DNA of 64,000 nucleotides from Bacteroides stercorirosoris (GTDB lineage: Bacteria > Bacteroidota > Bacteroidia > Bacteroidales > Bacteroidaceae), in assembly GCF_900142015.1 (NCBI RefSeq), contig NZ_FQZN01000007.1, positions 62,001 through 126,000 on the forward strand, written 5' to 3'. The position numbers and the translations under genes are program-made. The notes beneath the pieces were generated by a model. The model made no database searches. It saw only the letters and a list, made by a program, of their open reading frames with translations, and was not told where the DNA came from. Positions 1-9,052 of this stretch are shown piece after piece. Position 1 is the first letter of the stretch. Every line of letters starts with the position of its first letter.

Positions 1-1248
1 GAATTCAGGACGGCCTTCACCTTTCTGATAGGTGTAATTCAGTTTAGCATCAAGAGTCAGGTTCTTGATGATTTCACCACCGGCACGAACGGAGAAGTTT
101 GTCTTATTCAACTTGTTGTTGGGAATAACACCTTTACGCGTTGTGTTGGACATACCTACACGATAATTCATCTTGCCGGAAGAACCTGTCACGTCGAGAG
201 AGTTACTCCAGGACGTACCTGTATCCATAAAATCAGAGTAGTCATTGTTTTTGGCTTCCATAGCACGGGTTTGTCCAGTCCAGTCGGTAACAACAGTTCC
301 CATTTTAGGTCCCCAGGAGTTACGGGAGGTGGCAACGTATGCTCCGTCCGTACCTTGACCAAATTCATTCTGGAATTCCGGTTGAATCATCACATTCTCA
401 AAAGTGAAGTTACTATTGTAGGAAACTTTGGTTTTGCCTCCTTGTCCTTGTTTCGTAGTAACGAGGATTACGCCATTACCACCGCGTGAGCCGTAAAGTG
501 CTGTAGCCGAAGGACCTTTCAATACGGAAATAGATTCAACGTCATCGGGATTCAGCATGGATAATCCGTCACCGGTGTCCGAATAGCCTGCACCCCAGGA
601 GTTTGTGTTTACGTCGTCAACGCCTTGAGAGTTATCAAACGGGATGCCATCCACTACAACCAAAGGCATGTTATTGCCGGATATGGAGTTATTACCACGG
701 ATAACGATACGGTTTGAACCGCCGGGAACAGAAGTCGAGGAGATATTCATACCGGCAATCTTACCATTCAAGGATGTAGCGATGTTTGCAGTACGATTTT
801 CAATAAGAGCGTCACCTTTTACATCTTGCACGGAATAGCCGAGGGCTTTCTTTTCACGCTTCATACCTAATGCTGTGACGACTACTTCATCCAGAGCATA
901 GTCTGTACCGCTTAATTGTATTTTATAAGTCGTATTACTCGTAATGGGAATCTCTTGCGCATCAAATCCGATGAAGGATACGATAAGAGTTTTTCCATTA
1001 GATGGAATGTCGAGAGAGAATTTTCCGTCTATATCAGTTGCTGTACCGATACCTGTGCCTTGCACGAGGATAGTTGCTCCAATAATAGGTTCACCTTGAG
1101 TATCAGTAACAACTCCGGTTATTTTTCTTGAATTCTGTGTACTTGACGAGGTGGCATTCTGTGCATTTACACTCATTCCAGGGGCGTAACCGCTGCATAA
1201 AAGCATAAGTCCGGTTACTGATAGGATAAAAAGTTTTTTCCTTAACAT
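1..1248 (-). CDS. SusC/RagA-type TonB-dependent outer-membrane receptor, N-terminal part (cut by window edge)
   Basis: This is the first 416 codons of a TonB-linked outer-membrane porin that would import an oligosaccharide or similar nutrient with a SusD partner. The reading frame is open to base 1, so the barrel and the partner lie outside the window. The start at 1248 gives a signal peptide (MLRKKLFILSVTGLMLLCSG). A carboxypeptidase-regulatory-like domain follows at about residues 42-115 (KITGVVTDTQGEPIIGATI), then a TonB-box-like stretch (LDEVVVTALGMKRE), then the plug domain (NNMPLVVVDGIPFDN, SISVLKGPSATALYGSRG). These are standard SusC features. It is preceded by a 44-codon leader ORF and a structured leader shared with two other susC genes of this window. 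The substrate cannot be told from the sequence. Confidence 0.93.
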   Translation of the reverse strand, partial: MLRKKLFILSVTGLMLLCSGYAPGMSVNAQNATSSSTQNSRKITGVVTDTQGEPIIGATILVQGTGIGTATDIDGKFSLDIPSNGKTLIVSFIGFDAQEIPITSNTTYKIQLSGTDYALDEVVVTALGMKREKKALGYSVQDVKGDALIENRTANIATSLNGKIAGMNISSTSVPGGSNRIVIRGNNSISGNNMPLVVVDGIPFDNSQGVDDVNTNSWGAGYSDTGDGLSMLNPDDVESISVLKGPSATALYGSRGGNGVILVTTKQGQGGKTKVSYNSNFTFENVMIQPEFQNEFGQGTDGAYVATSRNSWGPKMGTVVTDWTGQTRAMEAKNNDYSDFMDTGTSWSNSLDVTGSSGKMNYRVGMSNTTRKGVIPNNKLNKTNFSVRAGGEIIKNLTLDAKLNYTYQKGEGRPEF

Positions 1249-1340
1249 AGATTTAATAAACAATAATGGTTAATAGTCCAGAATTATATCATACTAATGC
1301 AGGTTCACTTTGACGCATTGCAATTGAGTTTGTAATGCCA

Positions 1341-1475
1341 TTAATTATTCAAAGCGGAACCAGAGGCTGTTTGCACAGTTATCACATTACCAATGTTTAA
1401 GCACAATACACTAATTGTTACTGTAGTGAAGAGCTTGTTGTTTCTTAATGCTCGTCTTTTGCGATCTTCATTCAT
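1341..1475 (-). CDS. Short leader ORF (44 codons) resembling the signal region of a sister SusC
   Basis: An ATG-started frame of 44 codons ends in TAA 92 bases before the susC start at 1248. Its product begins MNEDRKRRALRNNKLFTTV and continues with IS.L.LN.GN and a final TASGSALNN. This lines up residue by residue with the first 43 or so residues of the SusC at 10643 (MNEDRKKRGLTHSKFLTAV, AISALLLNSGN, ASDSSLE). Here the frame stops before any mature domain, and susC then restarts with a different signal peptide. It may be a translated leader peptide, or a relic of an earlier susC 5' end kept because the RNA matters. Whether it is translated cannot be decided by reading. Confidence 0.45.
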   Translation of the reverse strand: MNEDRKRRALRNNKLFTTVTISVLCLNIGNVITVQTASGSALNN

Positions 1476-1675
1476 AAAATAGTTGATGATTTTGTTGTTA
1501 ATTTAATAGTATTCTCAGAAATAAGGGGGGAGATGGACAGTATAGAAATAGCTGAGACCATTTCTTCTGTTAGATAAATTGTTGTTCCATAGGCTCTTTT
1601 TTTGTTTTAGGTTTAACTTATTTTATGTCTCTCTTTCTTAAATTATGTATTGGCTAAGTTCCAAGAGAACTTGGT
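1476..1675 (-). promoter_or_regulatory. Conserved structured susC leader, copy A
   Basis: Read on the minus strand, this block shows in order: an inverted repeat (AAGTTC TCTTG GAACTT, about 1654-1675), AGAGAGA, ATAAGTTAAACCTA, GCCTATGGAACAA (1582-1594), an 8-bp hairpin (1544-1565, arms AGAAATGG and CTATTTCT), AAAATCATCAA, and the start ATGAATGAAGATCGC. The same order and spacing recur upstream of the susC genes at 3918 and 10643. Farther out, 1676-1915 holds a small inverted repeat (GCTAAAG 1706-1712, CTTTAGC 1722-1728) and otherwise nothing recognisable. The likely role is post-transcriptional control of susC, for example by attenuation or an antisense RNA. Confidence 0.7.
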
Positions 1676-1915
1676 AAAACGGTCATTAACCAAAAATTAA
1701 AATACGCTAAAGACTGTTATACTTTAGCTGGTTGTTTTAAGAGATAAACTCGTTATTAACAAAGGCAATGAAACGCTATTTATTCGTTTCTTCTTAGCAA
1801 AGATATATTATAATTTAATATCAAGAACATTCCTTTGCATTTATTTAACTTTATATCTATAAATTTGCGATTAAAGGAATGTTTAGTTCCTTTCAATATG
1901 CTTTATATACAATAA

Positions 1916-2764
1916 TTAAGGTTCTTCAATATTTAATGAGTGGAATTCGACTAAGCCACTCATTGGAGTTTCTTCAATGACATCCAGTTCAATACCAAAT
2001 TCACTGGCTACTTCTCGGAGAATTGCAGCATAGCTGTAGGCTAATGAGCCAACAAAACGAATAGGATAACTCTTATAGTCATATTGGCACACATTTCTTG
2101 TGAAGAAGCTACGCAAATTAGCGGTTATTAACTCGTATACATAGTCATCATCCGTATAATCCGCTAAGAAATATGAAATAGTGGAAAGGAAGCGATTAGG
2201 AAATGGCCGGTTATAGACTGATTCCATCACTTCATTGGGACTGATACGGAATTTCTCAAAAAAGTCGGCCATTACCTCCTTTGGAGCCAGGCCTTTCAGG
2301 ACATCTGAAAGAAAATGCTTACCCAGCACGGCTCCGCTACCTTCATCACCTAATATATATCCGCCTGCTTTGACGTTTTTTACGATAATCTTTCCGTTGT
2401 AAAAGCAAGAATTAGAACCTGTACCTAAGATACAGGCAATTCCAGCCTCGCATTTAAACAAACCGCGGGCAGCAGCAAGCAAATCGCTTTCCACTTGAAT
2501 CGGAGTTTTGAACTGTGCTACTAATGAGGCACCCAATACATTCTTTTTTTCATAAGAAGTGCAACCGGCACCATAATAATACACCTGTTCCAATTTCCTT
2601 TTGAAAAAAGTTTCAGGTAAACCTAAACGTACACTCCGACTGATCTCTCTTCGGGTTTGAAAGAAAGGATTAAGCCCCTCAGTAAAAACTCGTTGTATCA
2701 GGTGATTGTCCTCAACCAAGGCCCATTCAGTTCGTGTCGAACCACTTTCAGCAATTAGTTTCAT
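1916..2764 (-). CDS. BadF/BadG-type ATPase, N-acetylglucosamine-kinase-like
   Basis: This 282-residue protein of the ASKHA (actin-like ATPase) fold probably phosphorylates an amino sugar in the cytoplasm. The sequence shows the first phosphate loop at residues 6-14 (ESGSTRTEW), the second phosphate motif ILGTGSNSCFYNG near residue 113, and GGYILGDEGSGAVLGK shortly after, where the BadF/GlcNAc-kinase family has its sugar and adenosine contacts. The length is normal for Bacteroides members. It lies alone on the minus strand, 94 bases from the HU-like gene. The neighbouring GHL10 hydrolase and SusC systems make salvage of a GlcNAc- or MurNAc-containing glycan plausible, but the exact sugar is not shown. 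Confidence 0.75.
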   Translation of the reverse strand: MKLIAESGSTRTEWALVEDNHLIQRVFTEGLNPFFQTRREISRSVRLGLPETFFKRKLEQVYYYGAGCTSYEKKNVLGASLVAQFKTPIQVESDLLAAARGLFKCEAGIACILGTGSNSCFYNGKIIVKNVKAGGYILGDEGSGAVLGKHFLSDVLKGLAPKEVMADFFEKFRISPNEVMESVYNRPFPNRFLSTISYFLADYTDDDYVYELITANLRSFFTRNVCQYDYKSYPIRFVGSLAYSYAAILREVASEFGIELDVIEETPMSGLVEFHSLNIEEP

Positions 2765-2858
2765 ACGCAGCTGGATTTAGAATTGAATACAAATATATAG
2801 ATTTTTTTAATATATAGCACTTATTTGGGAAAAACTTTCCTATTTCTCTTCAAGCTTA

Positions 2859-3356
2859 TTAGTCTGCACTCTCATTTCCCATTTCAGGAAAGACTTCTTT
2901 TTCCTCTTTTTTCTCCTTAGCTAATGTTTCTGCTCTCAACTGATTCTTAGGGAAGTATTTGCTAAGCGGATAGCGAAAAAAGTTCATTGTGCTTACACGA
3001 TAAAAGAATCTGCGATCAGGCTTAAAATAGATTTTGGACAGGCGTACTTCACTTGGCAAAACATCTTCCGGTGCTTCAAAACCATTGCTTGTAATGGCAG
3101 TTTGAAACGAACCTAATCCGCTAATCGTCACGGATTCGCCACCTTTCAGTATTTCTTCTATTGCTTTAGGCAAATCGGTCAGGATGGATAAGACATCTCC
3201 TTCACTACGTCCGCTTCCTTGCGATAATATTTTTGCAAGGTCCCGTTCTGTTTTACCACCTTTCACCTGTAGTTTTCGTTGTATTGCATAGTATAAAGAC
3301 TTCATACCTCCTGATGTCCTGAACTTTTTCTTACGAACAAAATAAATTAATCCCAT
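2859..3356 (-). CDS. HU-like DNA-binding protein with C-terminal tail
   Basis: This 165-residue protein has an HU/IHF-like fold. Residues about 19-125 follow the Bacteroidota HU-related pattern: an N-terminal helical part (ERDLAKILSQGSGRSEGDVLSIL), then GGESVTISGLGSFQTAI, then FKPDRRF near the end of the DNA-binding arm. A charged tail (ETLAKEKKEEKEVFPE) follows. Such proteins bind and bend DNA, and this class is longer than classical HU (about 90 residues). Another ATG at codon 18 is possible. Only 56 bases upstream of the start begins an array of four 23-bp palindromic repeats, which may be its own control region. Confidence 0.85.
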   Translation of the reverse strand: MGLIYFVRKKKFRTSGGMKSLYYAIQRKLQVKGGKTERDLAKILSQGSGRSEGDVLSILTDLPKAIEEILKGGESVTISGLGSFQTAITSNGFEAPEDVLPSEVRLSKIYFKPDRRFFYRVSTMNFFRYPLSKYFPKNQLRAETLAKEKKEEKEVFPEMGNESAD

Positions 3357-3412
3357 AGTGTTTCTAACTGTTTGTTACTTATATATATAGTGTTTCTTAT
3401 TTATATCGCTTT

Positions 3413-3504
3413 ACCAAGTTATACAACTTGGTGCCTCCAAGTTATGCATCTTGGATATACCAACATATGTAACTTGGTAGTCCCGAGTTGTGCAACTTGG
3501 TTCG
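3413..3504. repeat. Four tandem 23-bp palindromic repeats
   Basis: Four 20-base palindromes start at 3413, 3436, 3459 and 3482, exactly 23 bp apart. The consensus is ACCAAGTT, four bases, AACTTGGT. The first copy is a perfect inverted repeat; the others match in six or seven of eight arm positions. Three bases separate neighbours. The array lies between the divergent HU-like gene and the susC leader. The remaining stretch 3357-3412 is AT-rich with no clear motif. A multi-site operator or a row of hairpins is possible. Confidence 0.85.
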
Positions 3505-3575
3505 TATTGATTACAAAGGTAAGGAAAGAATGTAGAGAACCAAAAGGTATAAGGGAATAATGTATCAAAATAACC

Positions 3576-3768
3576 ACTAAGTCCTCTTGGAACCGTAGAT
3601 AAAACAAAGTAGAGATAATATGAAAGTCAAACTAATAAAATGAGAAAATGCCTATGGAACAAAAAGTTATCCGTCAAAAGGAATAACCTTGTCAGTTATT
3701 CCTGATTATTAACTACCTATTCGGAATGTTGGAGTTACTTCAACACAACCATTAAAATCATCAATATT
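3576..3768 (+). promoter_or_regulatory. Conserved structured susC leader, copy B
   Basis: This is the same architecture as the leaders at 1476-1675 and 10444-10642, but more diverged. It has TCCTCTTGGAACC (3582-3594), TAGAGATA, GTCAAACTAATAAAA, GCCTATGGAACA (3650-3661), then a hairpin at 3680-3702 with perfect 8-bp arms GGAATAAC and GTTATTCC, then AAAATCATCAA and ATGAATGAAGATCGC at 3769. The hairpin arms differ from copies A and C at four positions, and both strands of the stem change together, which argues for selection on RNA structure. Confidence 0.65.
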
Positions 3769-3917
3769 ATGAATGAAGATCGCACGAATAAGAACAATAG
3801 TACGTAACGAAGTACTCAAACTGCCATAACTAATGCATTGATCCAGAAAACACGACAATGCAATGGTCGCATACTCTTTAAATACAAATAGAAAATAATT
3901 AAAATCATGAGACTCTT
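3769..3917 (+). pseudogene. Degenerate remnant of a susC signal region
   Basis: The frame starts ATGAATGAAGATCGC like the SusC at 10643 but ends after 12 codons (MNEDRTNKNNST, stop at 3805-3807). Downstream bases still resemble the signal-peptide region of that gene: ACTGCCATAACTAATGCATTG around 3819-3840 lines up with the stretch encoding AVAISAL there. The frame is broken and the real susC start follows at 3918. It is read here as a decayed coding segment kept inside a leader. Confidence 0.4.
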
Positions 3918-6900
3918 ATGAATAGATTTAAGGAAATCTCAATGGGCATAGCTGCTATGCTAATAGTACCTGCTATCAACATAAATGCCAGTCCTAACAA
4001 TATCGCGGGTAAACCGGCTTCACCTACTACTGAAGTAACGCAGCAACAGAAACAAATCACCGTTAAAGGTAAAGTTACTGACTCCGCTGACGAGCCTCTC
4101 GCCGGAGCAAGTGTTCAAATTCTGGGAACCAATCAAGGCGTGATTACTAATGCTGATGGAGACTATACAATTACTGCTAAGCAAGGAGCTACGCTCCAGT
4201 TTTCATATATAGGCTGTAAACCGCAATCGGTAAAAGCTACTAAGGCACAAATTAATGTGCAAATGGAGGAAGATGCCAATATGCTGAACGAAGTTGTCGT
4301 TACGGAGTTCGGTTTGAAGCGTGTTCAACGCGGTATCGGTTCGTCTGTACAGAAAGTGACTGCAGATGAAATTGCAGAGTCGGGACGAGATAATTTTATC
4401 ACGGCACTGCAAGGCCGTGTATCCGGTATGAATGTTGTCTCCAGTTCGGGTGCTCCGGGAGCGTCAACACAGGTAACATTACGCAGTATCACTTCTCTTT
4501 CCGGCAGTAACCAGCCGCTTTATGTTGTTGATGGTATTCCGATGAACAACTCTTCTTTCTCTGCAAGCAGCGGTATGGCTGTAGAGGACGTCTATAGTAG
4601 TCGTACACTGGACTTCTCATCACGTGGCAATGACTTTAATCCCGAAGATATCGAAAGCATCACAGTATTAAAAGGAGCAGCCGCAGCTGCGCTTTACGGT
4701 TCGAATGCTTCAAATGGCGCCATTATCATTACGACAAAGAAAGGTACGGCAGGTAAGGGTAAAGTTTCGTATAGTAACCGTTTCCGTTGGGATACGTCTT
4801 ATGGTCTGCCTGATCCGCAAACAAAGTATTCTAATGGTAATTATGGTGTAACCAACTATTACAATACCGCCCGTTTCGGTGGACTCTATCCCGAAGGTAC
4901 TAAACTTTATAATAACCTGGATCAAATTCTGCAAACCGGATTTACACAAGTACACAATGTATCAGTAGAAACCGGTACTGAGAAGTTGACGATGCGTGCT
5001 TCAGCTTCATTTACCGATCAAACCGGTACAATTAAGAATACCGATTACCAGCGTAGTAATTTCTCTTTGTCCGGCAAGGCGGATATCACAAAATGGATGC
5101 GCTTTGAATCATCCATGCAATATGCATCCACTCAGAATAACAAGATGCCTAAAGGTACCAGTGGTCCACTTTATTATGCACTTCGCTGGCCGCTCGTTGA
5201 TGACATGAGCAACTATCTCGACCCGGACCTGGTGCATATGCGTTATCCATATCCGTATGTGGATGGTGATATGTATAATCCGTTGTTTTTGATGAATAAC
5301 AACAAGTATTATGATGAATCCGACCGAATTATTGGTAATGTGACCGGTATTATCCAACCGAATTCCCACTTCTTCCTCCGGGCACAATATGGCTGGGATA
5401 TAGGTACGCAAACATTTGAGACTTCTGAACATCCGTTGTGGGCTAAAAACAACTATGACATCCAACCTGGTCGCGGCGGAGTATATAATTTGGTTAAAGA
5501 AAACTTCTCAGACCTCTCTATGAATATGCTTGCAGGCTGGAATGATAAATTCTTTGATGGGAAATTGGCAGTGACTGCACAAGTCGGTTATCATCAGGTG
5601 GAAAACAAAATAACGCGCCTGAGTTCTTATGGAAAGAACTATATTGTATGGGATATGGCTTCTATCAACAATGTAGATGCAGCTACTATCGTCTCTAAAA
5701 AGCGTTCCACTATCCGTCGTATTCAGGCTATTTCTGCACAGGCTGAATTTGGTTGGGATAATATGGCGTTCCTTACTTTACGTGGACGTAACGACTGGGC
5801 TTCAACGTTACCTACTGACAACCGGAGCTATTTCTACCCGGCATTGGAAGCGTCATTCGTTTTGACGGAGTTGCCGATATTCAAAGGAAATGAGGCTATA
5901 AACTATCTGAAGTTGAGAGGTGCCATAGCACAAGTTGGTAAAGATACATCCCCGCTTTCTATTAATCCGGAACTGCAAGCTACGGAACTAAGGGGCGGCG
6001 GTTACAAATATGGCTATACAGGTCCGAATTCAAAACTGAAACCTGAAATGACTACCAGTTATGAAATAGGAGCAGAAGGCCGCTTTCTGAACGATCGGAT
6101 CGTTGCAGACTTCACTTATTTCCGTACCCGTTGTACAGATCAGATTGTTACCGGTTTCCGATTGTCATATGCCACTGGTTTTGTATTGAATACCCGCAAT
6201 CTGGGTGACTTTAAAACCTGGGGTTGGGAAGGACATATTGATGGGGATATTATTCATAATTACAATGGGTGGCGTTGGAATGTAGGAGTAAACCTCTCAC
6301 ATACCGGTTCAAAGACGATTAGCCTCCCGATGGCGGAATATTATGACACCTATACGAATGGAAATACGGCTGGAATCCGTTTAGGTACGATGGTAGGTGA
6401 TCCTGTTACTTCTATCCACGGACTAGACTTTGAACGTAACGACAAAGGGGAAGTTTTGATTGATCCTTCAACAGGAGCTCCACGCGTAAGTGCGGAATGG
6501 ACACATATAGGCGACCGTGAACCTAAACTGCGATTCGGCTTTTCAACGGAAGTTACTTTCAAACGCCAATGGCGCCTTTATGCCATGTTTTCCGGTAAGT
6601 TTAAATCAACAGTAATCAACGGAACCGGTCGCTATCTGGCTCAAAACGGTATGGACTGGGATTCTGTGAAGAAACGTGAGCAGGGCTCCGTTATCATTCC
6701 CGGTGTGTTGAAAGACGGCAATGAAAACTCGGAGAATCCGACGCCCAATAATATCGCTATCACATATGGCAATTATGGTGGCACTATTTATGCCGGCTCT
6801 GCCCGCGACTGGGTTCAAGCCAATGTCAACTATCTGCGTATGTCCGAAATACGTCTGTCGTATACATTTACAGAAAAACTCCTTAGGAAGATAACCAACG

Positions 6901-7088
6901 GTCTGATCAGCTATGCTCAGATTTATGTATCCGGCAACGATCTTCTTACTATTACCAACTACAACGGTCTGGATGCCGTGGGCAACACGATGTCCGCTTC
7001 CGCCGGTGGTGTAGGAGGTGAAGGTTACGACACATGGGGGCTCCCCAGCCCACGTGGCATCACTTGTGGTTTAAGTGTACAATTCTAA
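3918..7088 (+). CDS. SusC/RagA-type TonB-dependent outer-membrane receptor
   Basis: A complete 1056-residue SusC homologue, forming the outer-membrane channel of a TonB-driven nutrient uptake pair. After a signal peptide (about residues 1-25) comes a carboxypeptidase-regulatory-like domain (ITVKGKVTDSADEPLAGASV, about 46-120), a TonB-box-like LNEVVVTEFGLKR, the plug (QPLYVVDGIPMNN, ITVLKGAAAAALYG) and a long barrel ending in an aromatic residue (GLSVQF), as usual for outer-membrane barrels. The start at 3918 was chosen because it gives a clean signal peptide; the ATG at 3769 is out of use here. The susD partner follows 18 bases later, so they are co-transcribed. The nutrient is unknown: no enzyme lies in this operon. 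Confidence 0.95.
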   Translation: MNRFKEISMGIAAMLIVPAININASPNNIAGKPASPTTEVTQQQKQITVKGKVTDSADEPLAGASVQILGTNQGVITNADGDYTITAKQGATLQFSYIGCKPQSVKATKAQINVQMEEDANMLNEVVVTEFGLKRVQRGIGSSVQKVTADEIAESGRDNFITALQGRVSGMNVVSSSGAPGASTQVTLRSITSLSGSNQPLYVVDGIPMNNSSFSASSGMAVEDVYSSRTLDFSSRGNDFNPEDIESITVLKGAAAAALYGSNASNGAIIITTKKGTAGKGKVSYSNRFRWDTSYGLPDPQTKYSNGNYGVTNYYNTARFGGLYPEGTKLYNNLDQILQTGFTQVHNVSVETGTEKLTMRASASFTDQTGTIKNTDYQRSNFSLSGKADITKWMRFESSMQYASTQNNKMPKGTSGPLYYALRWPLVDDMSNYLDPDLVHMRYPYPYVDGDMYNPLFLMNNNKYYDESDRIIGNVTGIIQPNSHFFLRAQYGWDIGTQTFETSEHPLWAKNNYDIQPGRGGVYNLVKENFSDLSMNMLAGWNDKFFDGKLAVTAQVGYHQVENKITRLSSYGKNYIVWDMASINNVDAATIVSKKRSTIRRIQAISAQAEFGWDNMAFLTLRGRNDWASTLPTDNRSYFYPALEASFVLTELPIFKGNEAINYLKLRGAIAQVGKDTSPLSINPELQATELRGGGYKYGYTGPNSKLKPEMTTSYEIGAEGRFLNDRIVADFTYFRTRCTDQIVTGFRLSYATGFVLNTRNLGDFKTWGWEGHIDGDIIHNYNGWRWNVGVNLSHTGSKTISLPMAEYYDTYTNGNTAGIRLGTMVGDPVTSIHGLDFERNDKGEVLIDPSTGAPRVSAEWTHIGDREPKLRFGFSTEVTFKRQWRLYAMFSGKFKSTVINGTGRYLAQNGMDWDSVKKREQGSVIIPGVLKDGNENSENPTPNNIAITYGNYGGTIYAGSARDWVQANVNYLRMSEIRLSYTFTEKLLRKITNGLISYAQIYVSGNDLLTITNYNGLDAVGNTMSASAGGVGGEGYDTWGLPSPRGITCGLSVQF

Positions 7089-7106
7089 GTCATAAATCCA
7101 ATTAAT

Positions 7107-9026
7107 ATGAAGAATATGAAGAAATATATAATTGTTCCATTCCTGTCTCTACTGATGCTACTCAATACCGGTTGTGACGATTATCTGGATGTTAATAAGA
7201 ATATTGACTCTCCGGATTATGTAGAAGACTATTTATATCTGTCCGGCATTCTACAATCTTATAAGGATGTTACGTTCGACTTGACATACGCCATTCTGCC
7301 TATGATCTCCATGTGGAGCACTACGCAAAGTTCATATGGTTCTAACTATGGTAATCACTATTATCCACAGAGTAGTGATACGGGAGCATTGATTTGGCGC
7401 ACAGTTTACTGGGATCAAGGTATGAATCTTGAGAACCTGATTAATCAGGCAATTAAAGCAGAGCACTGGCATCTTGCCGGTATCGGCTATGCCATTAAAG
7501 CATATAGCTGGGATATGCTAACCAAAGTTTATGGTGAGTTGCCACTTAAACAGGCTTTTGATAACGAGCGCGTACAGTTTGATTATGATTCTCAGGCCGA
7601 TATTTATGACGCTGTCCGTGGATGGGCCCGCAAGGCTATCGAATATCTGGAAATGGAGGATAAGACTGCTTATAGCTCAAAAATTTCTGCTAACGATTGG
7701 GTTTATAAAGGTGATATCTCCAAATGGATTAAATTTGCTCATGGTGTAATCGTACGCAATCTGTCATCTTTATCCAACAAATCGGATTTTCTTGAAAAGT
7801 ATGCCGATGAATTGATTGAAGCTGCCGGTAAATCATTGCAAACATCTGCTGATGATGCTATGGTGGAAATGGAAGGTGGCTCGGGAAGTGTTCCCTTCCC
7901 GGACTACAATAATTTCTGGGGAACACAACGAGGCAATCTCAGTACCATTTATTATCAACACGATTATATGGTACAGATTATGACGGGAACCATACCTAAA
8001 TATGGAACAGATGGCCAACGCATCAAGCAGACAACGCCTCCTAATCCGTATTACCAATACGAACTGCTTGAAAAACAATACATAGCAGATACGCTGATAA
8101 GCTTGCCCGGGCACTACGATCCCCGTGTAGCGGTGAAACTGAGTACCGACAGTGACCCTGAATACTTGTATATTGACGATCCCGACAGCGTAAAAGCGCA
8201 TCAGTATTACGGAGGAAGAAACAATACTACCCGCACTAATCCTGCCGGCATTAAAACTACTCCGCATCTTTACGGACGTACTACGACAGTAAAGAATTCT
8301 ACTACGTCTTTGCCTAATGATGGTATCGGTCGCTGGTTATTCCGCGATAATGCCCCTTACGTATTAATGACTGCTGCTGAAATCAAACTTTGCCTTGCCG
8401 AAGCATATTGGAAGAAGGGCAATAAGGGAGCTGCTTACACAGCTTTCAAAGAAGGTGTCCGCAACGATTTGGATTTTACGGTTACGCCACTTTATCCGGG
8501 TACTAAGGGAGTTATTGGTGGGGGAGATAAAGTCACCAAGAGCGTTTACAGTGCTTTGGCAAATGAATATTATGCCGGCCCTTATGTAGAAGGACTGGGA
8601 GAAGGGAATCTGACTCTCTCGCATATAATGTTGCAGAAGTTTATTTCTCTTTATCCGTGGGGAGGAATAGAAGCTTGGACTGATTTGCGTAAGTATCACT
8701 ATGACATTCAGTATACTGGTGATTATCCGTCTAAAGGTAATGGCTGGGATGATACACGCCTGATTGAGGTGAAACGTGACGAAGATGATGCCAAAGTATT
8801 CAAAGGTTATTTTCTGGGTGCTGCAAGAGACATTGAATTCCGGAATGCGGCATATAATCTTTACAATGATGGCTCACCCTGCTATCGCATTCGCCCGCGT
8901 TACAACTCAGAGTATACATGGAACATCGAATCATTGGAAAAGCTGAAACCTATATCCGGCACGGCACCTAATTACCAGTGTTCTATCCCTTGGTTTGCTT
9001 ATCCGGGTGAATATCCTGCTAATTAA
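7107..9026 (+). CDS. SusD-like nutrient-binding surface lipoprotein (SusD/RagB, SusD-like_2 type)
   Basis: A 639-residue lipoprotein that caps the SusC channel encoded just upstream. The N-terminus has a lipoprotein signal with cleavage before Cys (LLMLLNTGC) followed by DDYLDVN, the typical SusD opening. TPR-type helical stretches are visible (ISKWIKFAHGVIVRNL, TAAEIKLCLAEAYWKKGNKGAAY) and the conserved WTDLRKYHY stands near residue 525. The sequence type looks like the SusD-like_2 subgroup rather than classical RagB. The stop codon overlaps an ATG of the next frame by one base. Ligand unknown. Confidence 0.92.
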   Translation: MKNMKKYIIVPFLSLLMLLNTGCDDYLDVNKNIDSPDYVEDYLYLSGILQSYKDVTFDLTYAILPMISMWSTTQSSYGSNYGNHYYPQSSDTGALIWRTVYWDQGMNLENLINQAIKAEHWHLAGIGYAIKAYSWDMLTKVYGELPLKQAFDNERVQFDYDSQADIYDAVRGWARKAIEYLEMEDKTAYSSKISANDWVYKGDISKWIKFAHGVIVRNLSSLSNKSDFLEKYADELIEAAGKSLQTSADDAMVEMEGGSGSVPFPDYNNFWGTQRGNLSTIYYQHDYMVQIMTGTIPKYGTDGQRIKQTTPPNPYYQYELLEKQYIADTLISLPGHYDPRVAVKLSTDSDPEYLYIDDPDSVKAHQYYGGRNNTTRTNPAGIKTTPHLYGRTTTVKNSTTSLPNDGIGRWLFRDNAPYVLMTAAEIKLCLAEAYWKKGNKGAAYTAFKEGVRNDLDFTVTPLYPGTKGVIGGGDKVTKSVYSALANEYYAGPYVEGLGEGNLTLSHIMLQKFISLYPWGGIEAWTDLRKYHYDIQYTGDYPSKGNGWDDTRLIEVKRDEDDAKVFKGYFLGAARDIEFRNAAYNLYNDGSPCYRIRPRYNSEYTWNIESLEKLKPISGTAPNYQCSIPWFAYPGEYPAN

Positions 9027-9052
9027 TGTCTTATTTAAAACGAATAAACGAT

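Noticed and set aside
3372..3607. Two 62-codon frames, one on each strand, over the 23-bp palindrome array
   Set aside because: They arise because the repeats happen to lack stops; the products are translated repeats without a plausible start region or homology.
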